Part shown: positions 52,771 to 60,853 of the stretch, piece after piece | Layout of the letters: every line of letters begins with the position of its first letter | How positions within the stretch are numbered: position 1 is the first letter of the stretch | Source: Pediococcus inopinatus | GTDB taxonomy: Bacteria; Bacillota; Bacilli; Lactobacillales; Lactobacillaceae | NCBI RefSeq assembly: GCF_002982135.1 | Contig: NZ_CP019981.1 | Coordinates: forward strand, 248,001-312,000 | Direction: 5' to 3' | DNA: 64,000 nt | The notes under the pieces: generated by a model | Seen by the model: the letters and a program-made list of their open reading frames with translations, nothing else | The model's database searches: none | What the model was told of the DNA's origin: nothing | Position numbers and translations under genes: made by a program

Positions 52771-54174
52771 TTACTTTTTTTCGTTATCTTTTTGTGCCAG
52801 TTGGCTGTGATGAATTCCGTAAGTAAAGTAAATTAGTAGACCAAATGCAAACCACAATAGAGACGCAATCCAGGTTTCCTTAGATAAAGTGGTCATTAAG
52901 AAGATACATAAGAATCCCGAAATGATTGGTAATACTGGATAAAATGGGACTTTAAATCCATGATTAGGGATATCTTTTCGTTTCCGAAGGGGAATAATTC
53001 CAAAGGATACAACGGCAAACGCAATTAGTGTACCAATGTTAACAAGGTTAGTTAATTGGTCCAAAGGAACTAGACCACCCAAAATGGCAATGACAATTGT
53101 GACAACCGTCATGGCATGGAGTGGCGAATGATTAGCACTAACTTTGCCCAATGTTTTTGGCAATAAGCCATCACGACCAGTGGAATAAACTAATCGGGAG
53201 CTACTAAAGATCATTGTCACCATCATGGTGGTCATCCCGGCTAATGCGCCTAAAGATAAAAGACCAGCTAGCCAGTTTTGATTAACAGCTTGTAAAGCAA
53301 AGGCCACGGGATCTGCGACGTTTAATTTGGTGAATGGAATCATCCCAGTCAATACGATTGAAACGCCAATGTACAGGACGGTTGCGATAATCAAAGTCCC
53401 GATAATTCCAAATGGCATGTTGTGATCTGGATCTTTTACTTCGGCTGCCGAAGAAGAAACGGCATCGAACCCAAGATAAGCAAAGAAAACGGTAGAAGCG
53501 CCTTGGAACATCCCTTTAACACCAAAGGGCATAAAGGGATGCCAATTACTTGGCTTGACGTAAAATGCGCCAATTAGTAAAAATAGCACGATAATCACAA
53601 GTTTGACGATGACCATGATGTTGTTAATTCGAAGGGATGATTTCAATCCTTTCGATAGAAATAACGCAATGATACAAACGATTATGATGGCCACAATATT
53701 TATGTAAGTCCCATGGGCAGGATCAAATGGGCCAGACAAGGCTTGAGGAATATGAAGGCCAAATCCTGATATAAATGAACTAAAGTAGGCCGACCAACCG
53801 GTGGAAACCGCCGCGACGGCCAGGACATACTCTAAAATGAGGGCCCAACCTAAAATCCAACCGACGATTTCACCAAACACGACGTTCCCATAAGAATAGG
53901 CGCTACCGGCAACGGGCAACGCGGAAGAAAATTCAGCGTAACACATGGCAGCGACAGAACAAACAATGGCAGCAACCACGAAGGAAAGAATAATGGCAGG
54001 ACCAGCTTTGGTTGCGGCGACGGTTCCAGGTAAAATAAAGATTCCGGTACCAATGACGGCACCAATTCCAAGGGCAATTAAATCCCAACCGTTCATGGTT
54101 TTTTCGAAACGGTTGTCGCGCTCAATGTAACGATCACGACTTTCTTTGCGGAAAATTCGTCCGCGTAATGACAT
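52771..54174 (-). CDS. APC-family amino acid permease
   Basis: A 467-residue transporter with about 12 membrane segments. It has LIALGIGAVIGTGIFILPG near residue 30 (substrate/sodium-site loop of the APC fold), FFAYLGFDAVSSSAAEVKDP near residue 230, and TMMVTMIFSSSRLVYSTGRDGLLP near 320, features of the cationic amino acid transporter group (YfnA-like). The substrate is not fixed. ATG 54174 follows GGGAGTG; an upstream ATG at 54183 overlaps the site. No gene shares its transcript except possibly pepX by read-through. Confidence 0.9.
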   Translation of the reverse strand: MSLRGRIFRKESRDRYIERDNRFEKTMNGWDLIALGIGAVIGTGIFILPGTVAATKAGPAIILSFVVAAIVCSVAAMCYAEFSSALPVAGSAYSYGNVVFGEIVGWILGWALILEYVLAVAAVSTGWSAYFSSFISGFGLHIPQALSGPFDPAHGTYINIVAIIIVCIIALFLSKGLKSSLRINNIMVIVKLVIIVLFLLIGAFYVKPSNWHPFMPFGVKGMFQGASTVFFAYLGFDAVSSSAAEVKDPDHNMPFGIIGTLIIATVLYIGVSIVLTGMIPFTKLNVADPVAFALQAVNQNWLAGLLSLGALAGMTTMMVTMIFSSSRLVYSTGRDGLLPKTLGKVSANHSPLHAMTVVTIVIAILGGLVPLDQLTNLVNIGTLIAFAVVSFGIIPLRKRKDIPNHGFKVPFYPVLPIISGFLCIFLMTTLSKETWIASLLWFAFGLLIYFTYGIHHSQLAQKDNEKK

Positions 54175-54287
54175 AAACAACACTCCCTAAATGTAGTGAC
54201 TCAAACTGTAACCAGTTTATTAGACTATATCCAGAAAAATATTAAAAGTCAATGAGAAAAAATAAAAGTGAACGTAACAAGTCGTTA

Positions 54288-54490
54288 AGCAATGAATATA
54301 TAAGTGAGGTGGAAGCGGGATCGCATCCCGCTGCGAGTTATTGCGGCCGAACTTTGCCACAAGAATCGACAACGACCGAAGCATAAAAGGTTTTCGTTCC
54401 GAAAACCAACAACTGAAGCGTAGCAGTGGGAACCTTACTTATATATTCATTGCTGACTTGTGGAGTTGTCCTACTGCCTAGCAGAAACAT
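54288..54490 (+). repeat. Extragenic structured repeat element B
   Basis: Left arm AGCAATGAATATATAAGT (54288-54305) pairs perfectly with 54437-54454, extending to 22 bases with one mismatch. Between the arms are a hairpin GCGGGAT-CGC-ATCCCGC (54315-54331), a stem like the CGATTTTT stem of element A, and a hairpin GGTTTTC-gttcc-GAAAACC (54389-54407). The conserved text AATCGACAACGACCGAAG lies between them. After the right arm comes the tail GAGTTGTCCTA...TAGCAGAAA (54463-54487). Core and tail match element A at 12294, but the arms are unrelated in sequence. It lies between divergent genes. Confidence 0.85.
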
Positions 54491-54587
54491 TAACAGTGAT
54501 TGCAGACCACCAAAACAACATCTACCATTAGCTATTCGTCTTCATGGTATAATGAAAAAAATTAAAATCTGAGCAAAGGTGGCGGTC

Positions 54588-55424
54588 ATTACGGCAAATG
54601 AAGCATTGTTAATCGAAGACTTATCTACAGTTGGATCAGTTTCTATGAGTATTGCCACGCCAGTCGTAACTGTATTCGGGGAACAGCCAGCCATTTTGCC
54701 TTCAATCCTTTTGTCCACACACACCGGTGGTTTTGGGCAACCTGCCTCAGTATCCATGGAAACAGCAATCCCAGAATTTCGTCACCATTGGCAAACAGCC
54801 GATGTTCGTTTTAAAAATGTTTTAATTGGATATCTAGGTAATAATCAAAAAGTCTATCATGAAGTAAACAACTTGTTAAAGGCGGATCAGCCTAATCTGG
54901 TGGTTTTAGATCCCGCATTTGCCGATCATGGAAAGTTGTACACAGGGATGACTGCGGTAGTTGTGGAGAACTATTTGCAGTTGTGTAAGCATGTTCAAGT
55001 GTTTCTGCCGAATTTTACAGAAGCTTGCTTGATTTTGAATCGGAAAGTACCTGAGCATGTCACTAAATCAGAATTGGCTATAATTCTTGCCGAGCTTTCA
55101 AAAAAAACGGGTCTCTCTAAAGTTGCCATCACTGGAATTGAACGAGATAACCAAATTGGCATGGTATTTATGAGTGACCAACAAGTTAAATATGTTTCTT
55201 CCCAAAAAGTTTCCGGAGATTATTTTGGTACTGGAGATCTTTTCTCGAGTTTGGTATTTGAATTTCTTTTAAATCAAGAATCATTTGAGACTGCTTTAAC
55301 CCTTGCCAATCAATGGACAAGTGAAGCAGTAGCTGATACAATCAAACAAATTTCACGAGACCCACGAATGGGAGTTCGGTTACAAACTGTTTTTTCAAAA
55401 ATATTAGCATACAAGGGGAGTTAA
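54588..55424 (+). CDS. pdxK: Pyridoxal/pyridoxamine kinase
   Basis: A PfkB-fold kinase phosphorylating vitamin B6 vitamers. It has LLIEDLSTVGSVSMSIATPVV at the N-terminus, FGEQPAILPSILLSTHTGG, VVLDPAFADHGKLYTG, and the catalytic GDYFGTGDLFSS near residue 215. It sits four bases before an ECF S-component gene, which indicates uptake and trapping of pyridoxine. The start is uncertain. GTG 54579 lies inside the ribosome-site-like AAAGGTGG, and ATT 54588 lies six bases beyond it; the latter is listed. Confidence 0.87.
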   Translation: MTANEALLIEDLSTVGSVSMSIATPVVTVFGEQPAILPSILLSTHTGGFGQPASVSMETAIPEFRHHWQTADVRFKNVLIGYLGNNQKVYHEVNNLLKADQPNLVVLDPAFADHGKLYTGMTAVVVENYLQLCKHVQVFLPNFTEACLILNRKVPEHVTKSELAIILAELSKKTGLSKVAITGIERDNQIGMVFMSDQQVKYVSSQKVSGDYFGTGDLFSSLVFEFLLNQESFETALTLANQWTSEAVADTIKQISRDPRMGVRLQTVFSKILAYKGS

Positions 55425-55428
55425 CGTT

Positions 55429-55980
55429 ATGCATAACAATCAATTAAGAAAAATTATCGTTACGGCGTTATTTGCTGCAATTATTTTTATTGGTATTTCA
55501 GTATTTCAAATTCCAATTCCTGCCATGATTGGCCGGCCATTTGTCCACTTTGGCAATGCCTTGACCGCTTTAGCAATTATGTTTTTAGGTTTCGGATACG
55601 GATCGTTAGCAGGGGCAATTGGGTTGGGACTGTTTGATGTCACCCATGGATATGCAAGTACGGCCTATCTCACAATCATTGAAGTGATTATTGTGGCGGC
55701 AGTTGTCACCTTGGTGTTCCGACTTTTGCGGCGTGATGATACAAAAAAATGGCATATTGTCCTTGTCGCATTTGTAGCTGGATTCACGAAAATTTTTACT
55801 TCATTTGGGAACTCAGTGATTGAAGGGGTTGCGTATGAAGGGATGCAATTACATGCGGCAGTTGTTGGGGCGATTGCCAGCGAACCCGCGACCATCGTTA
55901 ATTCGATTACCACGTTTGTACTAGTGATGATTCTTTATTATCCATTAAAAAATATCTTAAAACGCTCAGGATTAGGTTAA
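55429..55980 (+). CDS. ECF transporter S component, probably for vitamin B6 (PdxU-like)
   Basis: A 183-residue integral membrane protein with about six segments. FPIPAMIGRPFVHFGNALTALAIMFLGFGYGSLAGAIGLGLFD (near residues 20-65) is typical of S components that bind a vitamin and dock on the shared EcfAA'T module. Adjacency to pyridoxal kinase points to a B6 vitamer as substrate. GGGGAG lies before the ATG. Confidence 0.88.
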   Translation: MHNNQLRKIIVTALFAAIIFIGISVFQIPIPAMIGRPFVHFGNALTALAIMFLGFGYGSLAGAIGLGLFDVTHGYASTAYLTIIEVIIVAAVVTLVFRLLRRDDTKKWHIVLVAFVAGFTKIFTSFGNSVIEGVAYEGMQLHAAVVGAIASEPATIVNSITTFVLVMILYYPLKNILKRSGLG

Positions 55981-56031
55981 ATAAATAGGGATCAGAGAAA
56001 TGATAAAATTTCTCTGACCCCTTATTTATTT
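55979..56031. terminator. Bidirectional terminator
   Basis: Stem AAATAAATAGGG.TCAGAGAAAT / ATTTCTCTGA.CCCTTATTTATTT between the ECF gene and the convergent small gene. Confidence 0.9.
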
Positions 56032-56033
56032 GG

Positions 56034-56213
56034 TTAGGCATCCTGTAGATTACCTTGAATGGCCATAATCGTTTTTAAGTTTTGAACAGCTGATTCAATG
56101 GTGATTCCAGTCGCTTCAAATGTTGGGTCAGCTTTGTCATTGGCGATAAAAACTTGTTTTTCCGTATCAAGAGCAATGCTGAACCAGTTGTGGCTATATT
56201 TTTCAAAGGTCAT
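56034..56213 (-). CDS. Small hypothetical protein, 59 residues
   Basis: A short gene running from ATG (56211-56213) to TAA (56034-56036), with AAAGGAGGG nine bases upstream, a strong ribosome site. The protein begins MTFEKYSHNWFSIALDTEKQ and ends AIQGNLQDA. It is soluble, acidic, without cysteine or membrane segment, and not recognised. It ends at a bidirectional terminator shared with the ECF gene. The good start signals and exact fit between hairpins support it as real. Confidence 0.75.
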   Translation of the reverse strand: MTFEKYSHNWFSIALDTEKQVFIANDKADPTFEATGITIESAVQNLKTIMAIQGNLQDA

Positions 56214-56264
56214 AATGTTGACCCTCCTTTGTTTTAGTGTCGCAAAAGGCTTAGCGGTCAGAGA

Positions 56265-56315
56265 AGCTTAGATAGTCAAATGATCCTAATTGGGAATCGT
56301 TTGATTATCTAAGCT
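56265..56315. repeat. Long hairpin upstream of the guanylate-kinase-like gene
   Basis: Arms AGCTTAGATAGTCAAATGATCC (56265-56286) and its near complement ending AATCTAAGCT-type sequence (56292-56315) pair over about 22 bases with three mismatches around TAATT. No T-run follows. It lies between divergent genes; a regulatory or repeat role is unknown. Confidence 0.6.
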
Positions 56316-56467
56316 AATCGGATAGAAGCAGCTTTTTGACACATTTATTTTATTAAGTTGAAAAGATTTCAGAAAACTTTAGAAATCGCTTACATCTAAC
56401 TTTATTTTTTTATTCTACAGCATGTTACAATAAAAGACAAATGAAATAACTATGGAGTGGAAAATTG

Positions 56468-57037
56468 ATGAATAAAATCATTGTCATTACTGGTGCCACG
56501 GGGACTGGTAAAACAACTGTTAGTGACTACTTAAAAACTTATTATCGGATCCCGCAAGTCATCACTCACACAACAAGACCTGCGCGCAAGGATGAAATTT
56601 CTGGAAAAGACTATTATTTTGAAACGGATAAAAGTTTTTTCGATAATCATTATCTTGAAAATGTGGTTTATGCAGGGTATCATTATGGTTCTTCGTATGA
56701 AGGATTAGAGCGGGGCTGGAAACGAAATGCGCTTGCCAGTATCGTGTTAGATACCAAAGGTGCTGTGACCTATGTAGAAAAACTTGGCGCACAAGTGGTC
56801 GTTTTGTACATGACAGTTTCAAATCATAAAAGTTTGGCCAAACGCCTCCATGAACGCGGGGATGATGCCGAAATGGTTGAAAAAAGGCTCGCGAGTGAAG
56901 AATATCAGCGTGATCTTCAGTTGCCGACAGCGCTTCGAGGTAAGGCACACGTGATTTTAAATGATCAATGGGAAGATGCCCGCAAACAAATTGACGAGAT
57001 TGTTCAGAATTTACAAAAAGTTGTGGCCAATCAATAA
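56468..57037 (+). CDS. Guanylate kinase-like protein
   Basis: A 189-residue P-loop kinase. It has VITGATGTGKTTVSDYL at residues 5-21, HTTRPARKDEISGKDYYF (GMP-binding region), and VVLYMTVSNHKSLAKRLHERGD later. The fold is that of guanylate kinase. The GMP-binding arginine pair and the usual GxxYGT segment are changed (YHYGSSYEGLERGW), so it may be a paralogue rather than the essential Gmk. GGAGTGG precedes the start. Confidence 0.78.
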   Translation: MNKIIVITGATGTGKTTVSDYLKTYYRIPQVITHTTRPARKDEISGKDYYFETDKSFFDNHYLENVVYAGYHYGSSYEGLERGWKRNALASIVLDTKGAVTYVEKLGAQVVVLYMTVSNHKSLAKRLHERGDDAEMVEKRLASEEYQRDLQLPTALRGKAHVILNDQWEDARKQIDEIVQNLQKVVANQ

Positions 57038-57077
57038 TCTATCAAGTTTGGCTTAGGTATGCTAAACTTTTATAAAG

Positions 57078-57090
57078 AGTAATTATTACT
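57078..57090. promoter_or_regulatory. Candidate Fur/PerR box
   Basis: The perfect palindrome AGTAATTATTACT lies 24 bases before the Fur-family gene. Its core TAATTATTA agrees with the known PerR/Fur box core (TAATNATTA). Autoregulation is inferred. Confidence 0.5.
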
Positions 57091-57113
57091 ATTTAGGATT
57101 AGAGGAGTTAAAA

Positions 57114-57551
57114 ATGGATACCAAGTTAACCGCTGCAATTGAAGTACTAAAACAAAATAATTTAAAAATCACGCAACAACGTCAAACCTTAATTCAGATT
57201 ATGACGCAACATGAAAACAAATATATTGATGTCACTCAAGTAGATGAACAAATGCGGACCCATTATCCTAAAATGAGTCATAACACCGTTTATCGTAACT
57301 TAAAAGAATTTGAATCCATCGGCTTGGTAGAGCAAATTATTCAAGGTGAGCATGCCCAAGTAAAGTATCAGTGTGACGTCACTCAACAACATCATCACCA
57401 CTTTATCTGTACGAATTGTGGCAAGGTAGAAGAAGTGGAGATGTGTCCACTTGATTTCTTTGAACGCCAATTACCGGGCTATCAGATTTCAGGGCATCGC
57501 TTTGAGTTATACGGACTATGTGCCAACTGTGCAAAAAAGCAGCAAGCCTAA
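57114..57551 (+). CDS. Fur-family transcriptional regulator (PerR-like)
   Basis: A 145-residue metalloregulator. The N-terminal winged helix has ITQQRQTLIQIM and MSHNTVYRNLKEFESIGLVEQI (recognition helix). The metal site region is VKYQCDVTQQHHHHFICTNCGKVEEVE, with the structural zinc pairs CTNC and CANC. The histidines and Asp near residues 85-95 match the regulatory metal site of PerR/Fur. Peroxide sensing is likely but Fur or Zur cannot be excluded. GAGGAG lies upstream, and a candidate operator at 57078. Confidence 0.88.
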   Translation: MDTKLTAAIEVLKQNNLKITQQRQTLIQIMTQHENKYIDVTQVDEQMRTHYPKMSHNTVYRNLKEFESIGLVEQIIQGEHAQVKYQCDVTQQHHHHFICTNCGKVEEVEMCPLDFFERQLPGYQISGHRFELYGLCANCAKKQQA

Positions 57552-57562
57552 TAAGATTAAAT

Positions 57563-57593
57563 TTGCCGTTCTGATAATTTGTACGGCATTTTT
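57563..57593 (+). terminator. Terminator of the Fur-family gene
   Basis: Stem TGCCGT / ACGGCA followed by TTTTT. Confidence 0.75.
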
Positions 57594-57717
57594 AATGTCT
57601 TTAATATTCAAATAATAGTTTTAAAGAATTACTATGTTTTTTAAGTTTTGAGATGCAAATACCGTTTGGTTTGTTAAAATTTAAGTAACTAAGAAATAAC
57701 CGTGAAGGAGAAATGTT

Positions 57718-58185
57718 ATGGTCTATCGAACACCACCTTTTATTACGCCGTTTGCCATTGTAAGTATTCTAATTGCTTTGAGTGCCACAAACGTTGTGGT
57801 CAACAAGGTTACGGGCACGACGGATGGTGGATCCGCAAGAACAACACAAACAGTTAATAAAACTTCTGATTCAGACTCAAGTAGTTCTGCTTCAAAAAAG
57901 AAGAGCTCTGATGATAGTAGTAAAAAAGAAGATAGCAGCTCGAGCGACGATAGCTCAAGTTCGTCTTCTGATTCTAATAGCTCGTCCAGTTCTGCACAAA
58001 ATAGTGGGTCCTCGTCGGCCGCAAGCAGTAGTGTCTACTCCAGTAGTAGTTCTTCAACTGCTCCGACAACCAATAGTTCAAGTGCAACTTCGGCTTCGTC
58101 TAGCGCAGCGAGTTCGGCAACTACAAAAGCGGCTAGCTCATCAAGTAGCACGGCGACAACGACTCAAAATGATACGGGTGACTAA
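57718..58185 (+). CDS. Serine-rich, membrane-anchored surface protein
   Basis: A 155-residue protein. Residues about 8-28 form a signal-anchor (ITPFAIVSILIALSATNVVV). The remainder is a low-complexity Ser/Ala/Thr/Asp/Lys region with no fold, like a spacer or mucin-like glycosylation target outside the cell. No LPxTG is present. The ATG has GGAG upstream. The next gene starts 20 bp downstream with its own strong ribosome site, so they are probably one operon. Another long frame within it (57782-58198) is an artefact of the biased composition. Confidence 0.75.
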   Translation: MVYRTPPFITPFAIVSILIALSATNVVVNKVTGTTDGGSARTTQTVNKTSDSDSSSSASKKKSSDDSSKKEDSSSSDDSSSSSSDSNSSSSSAQNSGSSSAASSSVYSSSSSSTAPTTNSSSATSASSSAASSATTKAASSSSSTATTTQNDTGD

Positions 58186-58204
58186 AAGGGAGGAGTGATC
58201 AGAC

Positions 58205-59062
58205 TTGTTTTCAATTATTGATATGATTAACCATTACTTAGGTTATATTAACGTTAATCTAAAACTAAAAAATCGCATTTATACCATTGTTGGTTTTGTC
58301 GGTAACTTTTACATGTTATATCTGGCATATCGCTTCTTCGAAAATGGTCGCTGGCTCCGGGGCCTTGGATTTATTGCGGTTTTTATTATTTTTCTCTACT
58401 TTTTGATTATGAATATTTATTATTATTTCACCACTAAAAAGGCGCCGTTTGATATTTCGCCCAAAATCGAAAAAATATTAGGCGGAAAGCCACGAGAAGC
58501 AATCGAAAACGAAAATCTGCGTAACCGGGCAAACCGAGGTCGAACAGCAATTGTGCCCTCCACCGGAATTTTTGAGAAAAATTCAATTTTACCAGCCACA
58601 ATCAAATCTAATCAGAGCGATCTACACAATATTCAGCAACTTGCAGAACAAATGATTCAAAATAATTTTGCGATGGCAGACTATGAAGGCCTTAGCGATG
58701 ATGAAATTTTAAATCATTTGCAGGAATCTAACGAAACGGAAATGAATGCCATTGGTCAAGGGATGCCTTTTCCATATTTTGAACTTCGTGAAGAAGATGG
58801 TGAGGCTAATGTGTACGCTGGGATGAATCAGATGAGCTTAGTGCGAATTGGTAAAGTAGCTAGTGTTGGCCTATCAGATTACTTTAGCGCCAAAAAACAA
58901 TATGAGTTATATTTGGCACAGGCCGTTTTGATTGGTGGACAGCGAAAATTTGCCGGGCGTTCCAGTTTGATGACTGAAGAAGCACCTTATCAAGCAAAAA
59001 TTCAAATGGCGTACAAAAAAAGGGAAGATGAAACTACCCAAGTAAGAAGAAAATCGTATTAA
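58205..59062 (+). CDS. Conserved membrane protein of unknown function
   Basis: A 285-residue protein with two N-terminal membrane segments (about residues 25-45 and 50-72), a basic patch, then a cytoplasmic or surface region with SDLHNIQQLAEQMIQNNFAMADYEGLSDDEIL and a C-terminal globular part (MPFPYFELREEDGEANVYAGMNQMSLVRIGKVASVGLSDYFSAKKQYELYLAQA). Family not recognised with certainty. It starts with TTG after AGGGAGGAG. It pairs with the Ser-rich protein before it. Confidence 0.7.
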   Translation: MFSIIDMINHYLGYINVNLKLKNRIYTIVGFVGNFYMLYLAYRFFENGRWLRGLGFIAVFIIFLYFLIMNIYYYFTTKKAPFDISPKIEKILGGKPREAIENENLRNRANRGRTAIVPSTGIFEKNSILPATIKSNQSDLHNIQQLAEQMIQNNFAMADYEGLSDDEILNHLQESNETEMNAIGQGMPFPYFELREEDGEANVYAGMNQMSLVRIGKVASVGLSDYFSAKKQYELYLAQAVLIGGQRKFAGRSSLMTEEAPYQAKIQMAYKKREDETTQVRRKSY

Positions 59063-59091
59063 AAGCATGAATTATAAATGTATAAGAATGA

Positions 59092-59136
59092 GAAAAAGCC
59101 TATCAAAATTATTAAATTTTTGACAGGCTCTTTTTT
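59092..59136 (+). terminator. Terminator after the membrane protein gene
   Basis: Stem AAAAAGCCTATCAAAA / TTTTGACAGGCT.TTTTT with one mismatch. Confidence 0.88.
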
Positions 59137-59149
59137 GTACCTTAAAATT

Positions 59150-59157
59150 GATATAAT
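59150..59157 (+). promoter_or_regulatory. Extended -10 promoter of the amino acid ABC operon
   Basis: TGATATAAT (extended -10, TATAAT at 59152-59157) without a clear -35, which would fall in the T-run of the preceding terminator. It predicts a leader of about 100 bases. Confidence 0.5.
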
Positions 59158-59266
59158 AGATAATGAACATTAATTTTCATTTTGCTAAGGAGTACCAAAC
59201 ACGACGAGTAAATGCAGAGATGAATTTAAGCACAAGTCGTATATTGAAGAAAAAGAGGAAGATTAC

Positions 59267-60007
59267 ATGTCAATGATTGAATTTCACGATGTTGAAAAGT
59301 ACTATGGAGATTTCCATGCCTTACACAATATTAATTTGACAATTGAAGCCGGAGAAACAGTTGTTTTAATTGGACCATCTGGTTCTGGAAAAAGTACGTT
59401 GATTCGAACAGTCAACGGATTGGAACGCATCAATCAAGGCCAACTAATTGTTGATGGATTTGATCTGGCTGATAAGAAAACGGATATGAACAAAATCCGT
59501 AAAAATGTCGGAATGGTATTTCAACATTTTAATCTTTATCAAAATAAAACGGTTTTGGAAAATATTATGTTAGCTCCTCGAATTGTTTTAAAAAAGGATG
59601 AAGCTAAGAATAAAGAACTTGCTATGCAGCTTTTGGACAAGGTAGGGTTGGCCGACAAGGCACAAAGTTATCCTGCTCAAGTTTCTGGTGGCCAAGCACA
59701 ACGAATCGCCATTGCTCGTAGTTTAGCCATGGAACCTAAGTGTATCTTGTTTGATGAACCCACAAGTGCCCTTGATCCAGAAATGATCGATGATGTTTTG
59801 AACGTTATGAAAGATATCGCGCGAGATTCCAGCATGACAATGTTGGTTGTTACACATGAAATGGGATTTGCGCGTGAAGTGGGTGATCGGGTTATTTTCA
59901 TGGCTGATGGACATATTTTGGAAGATGATACCAAGGAGAAATTCTTTGATGGGCAGCCTTCAAATGAACGAGCAAAGCAGTTTCTTAGCAAGATTATTAA
60001 GCACTAG
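59267..60007 (+). CDS. glnQ: Polar amino acid ABC transporter, ATP-binding protein (GlnQ-like)
   Basis: A 246-residue ABC ATPase with Walker A GPSGSGKST near residue 35, Q-loop GMVFQHFNLY, signature VSGGQAQRIAIARSLA near 140, Walker B CILFDEPTSALDPE, and the switch histidine in VVTHEMGF. It is the first gene of a four-gene operon with a binding lipoprotein and two permeases. Likely substrates are glutamine, glutamate or aspartate. Confidence 0.93.
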   Translation: MSMIEFHDVEKYYGDFHALHNINLTIEAGETVVLIGPSGSGKSTLIRTVNGLERINQGQLIVDGFDLADKKTDMNKIRKNVGMVFQHFNLYQNKTVLENIMLAPRIVLKKDEAKNKELAMQLLDKVGLADKAQSYPAQVSGGQAQRIAIARSLAMEPKCILFDEPTSALDPEMIDDVLNVMKDIARDSSMTMLVVTHEMGFAREVGDRVIFMADGHILEDDTKEKFFDGQPSNERAKQFLSKIIKH

Positions 60008-60019
60008 AGGGGGATCCGC

Positions 60020-60853
60020 ATGAAAAAAATAATTCGATATTTAGGATTGCTGACCTCGCTGTGTGCGCTCGTCATGATTCTTAGTAGTTGTGGTGCAACG
60101 ACAACCAAGAGTCAAAGTGTCTTGAGCAATGCAGAGAAGAGCAACACAATTGTTTGGGGTGTCAAAGCTGACACCAAACTGTTTGGGTTGATGGACGTAA
60201 ATGATTCGACCATTAAAGGGTTTGATGTTGATATGGCCAAGGCGCTCACAAAACAAATTCTAGGACCAAGTGGAAAAGCTAGTTTTATTCAGGTTTCTAG
60301 TCAAACTCGGATTCCACTGTTGAAGAACGGTAATATTGATGCCATTATTGCCACAATGACCATTACACCTGAACGTCAAAAAGTGGTTGATTTTTCTGAT
60401 CATTATTTTAATGCCGGTCAATCCTTGATGGTAAAAGACGGCAGTTCAATTAAAAGTGTCAAAGATTTAAACAAGACAGGAACTCAGGTTTTGGCTGTTA
60501 CAGGTGCTAATTCGGTTGAAAACTTCCAAAAAGTGGCGCCTAAGGCCAAAGTTTTGGAATTACAAGATTACGCCCAAGCACTACAAGCCTTGAAGTCTGG
60601 TCAAGGAAAGGCCCTGACAACGGATAATGGGATTCTTCTAGGAATGGCTGCTGAAAACCCAGGATATAAAGTTGTGGGTGGCGCCTTTACTAAGGAACCT
60701 TATGGAATTGCCGTGAACAAGGGACAAAAACCATTTGTAAATAAGATCAATCAAGCCATGGTAAAACTTCGCGAAAATGGTGAGTACGATCGCATTGTTA
60801 AAAAGTGGTTTGGTAACATTTCTGGATTTGACTATAAGGAGGCAGAGAAATGA
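60020..60853 (+). CDS. Amino acid ABC transporter substrate-binding lipoprotein
   Basis: A 277-residue SBP_bac_3 protein. It has a lipoprotein signal with lipobox ILSSC (Cys24), then VWGVKADTKLFGLMDVNDSTIKGFDVDMAKAL, TRIPLLKNGNIDAIIATMTITPERQKVVDFSDHYF (the family signature), and PYGIAVNKGQKPFVNKINQAM. After lipid attachment it captures the amino acid outside the cell. GAGGGGG precedes the ATG. It overlaps the next gene by four bases. Confidence 0.93.
   Translation: MKKIIRYLGLLTSLCALVMILSSCGATTTKSQSVLSNAEKSNTIVWGVKADTKLFGLMDVNDSTIKGFDVDMAKALTKQILGPSGKASFIQVSSQTRIPLLKNGNIDAIIATMTITPERQKVVDFSDHYFNAGQSLMVKDGSSIKSVKDLNKTGTQVLAVTGANSVENFQKVAPKAKVLELQDYAQALQALKSGQGKALTTDNGILLGMAAENPGYKVVGGAFTKEPYGIAVNKGQKPFVNKINQAMVKLRENGEYDRIVKKWFGNISGFDYKEAEK

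Noticed and set aside
57782..58198. 138-codon frame overlapping the Ser-rich gene
   Set aside because: It is an alternative frame of a low-complexity Ser/Ala coding sequence and has no start signals; the Ser-rich frame has a signal-anchor and ribosome site.
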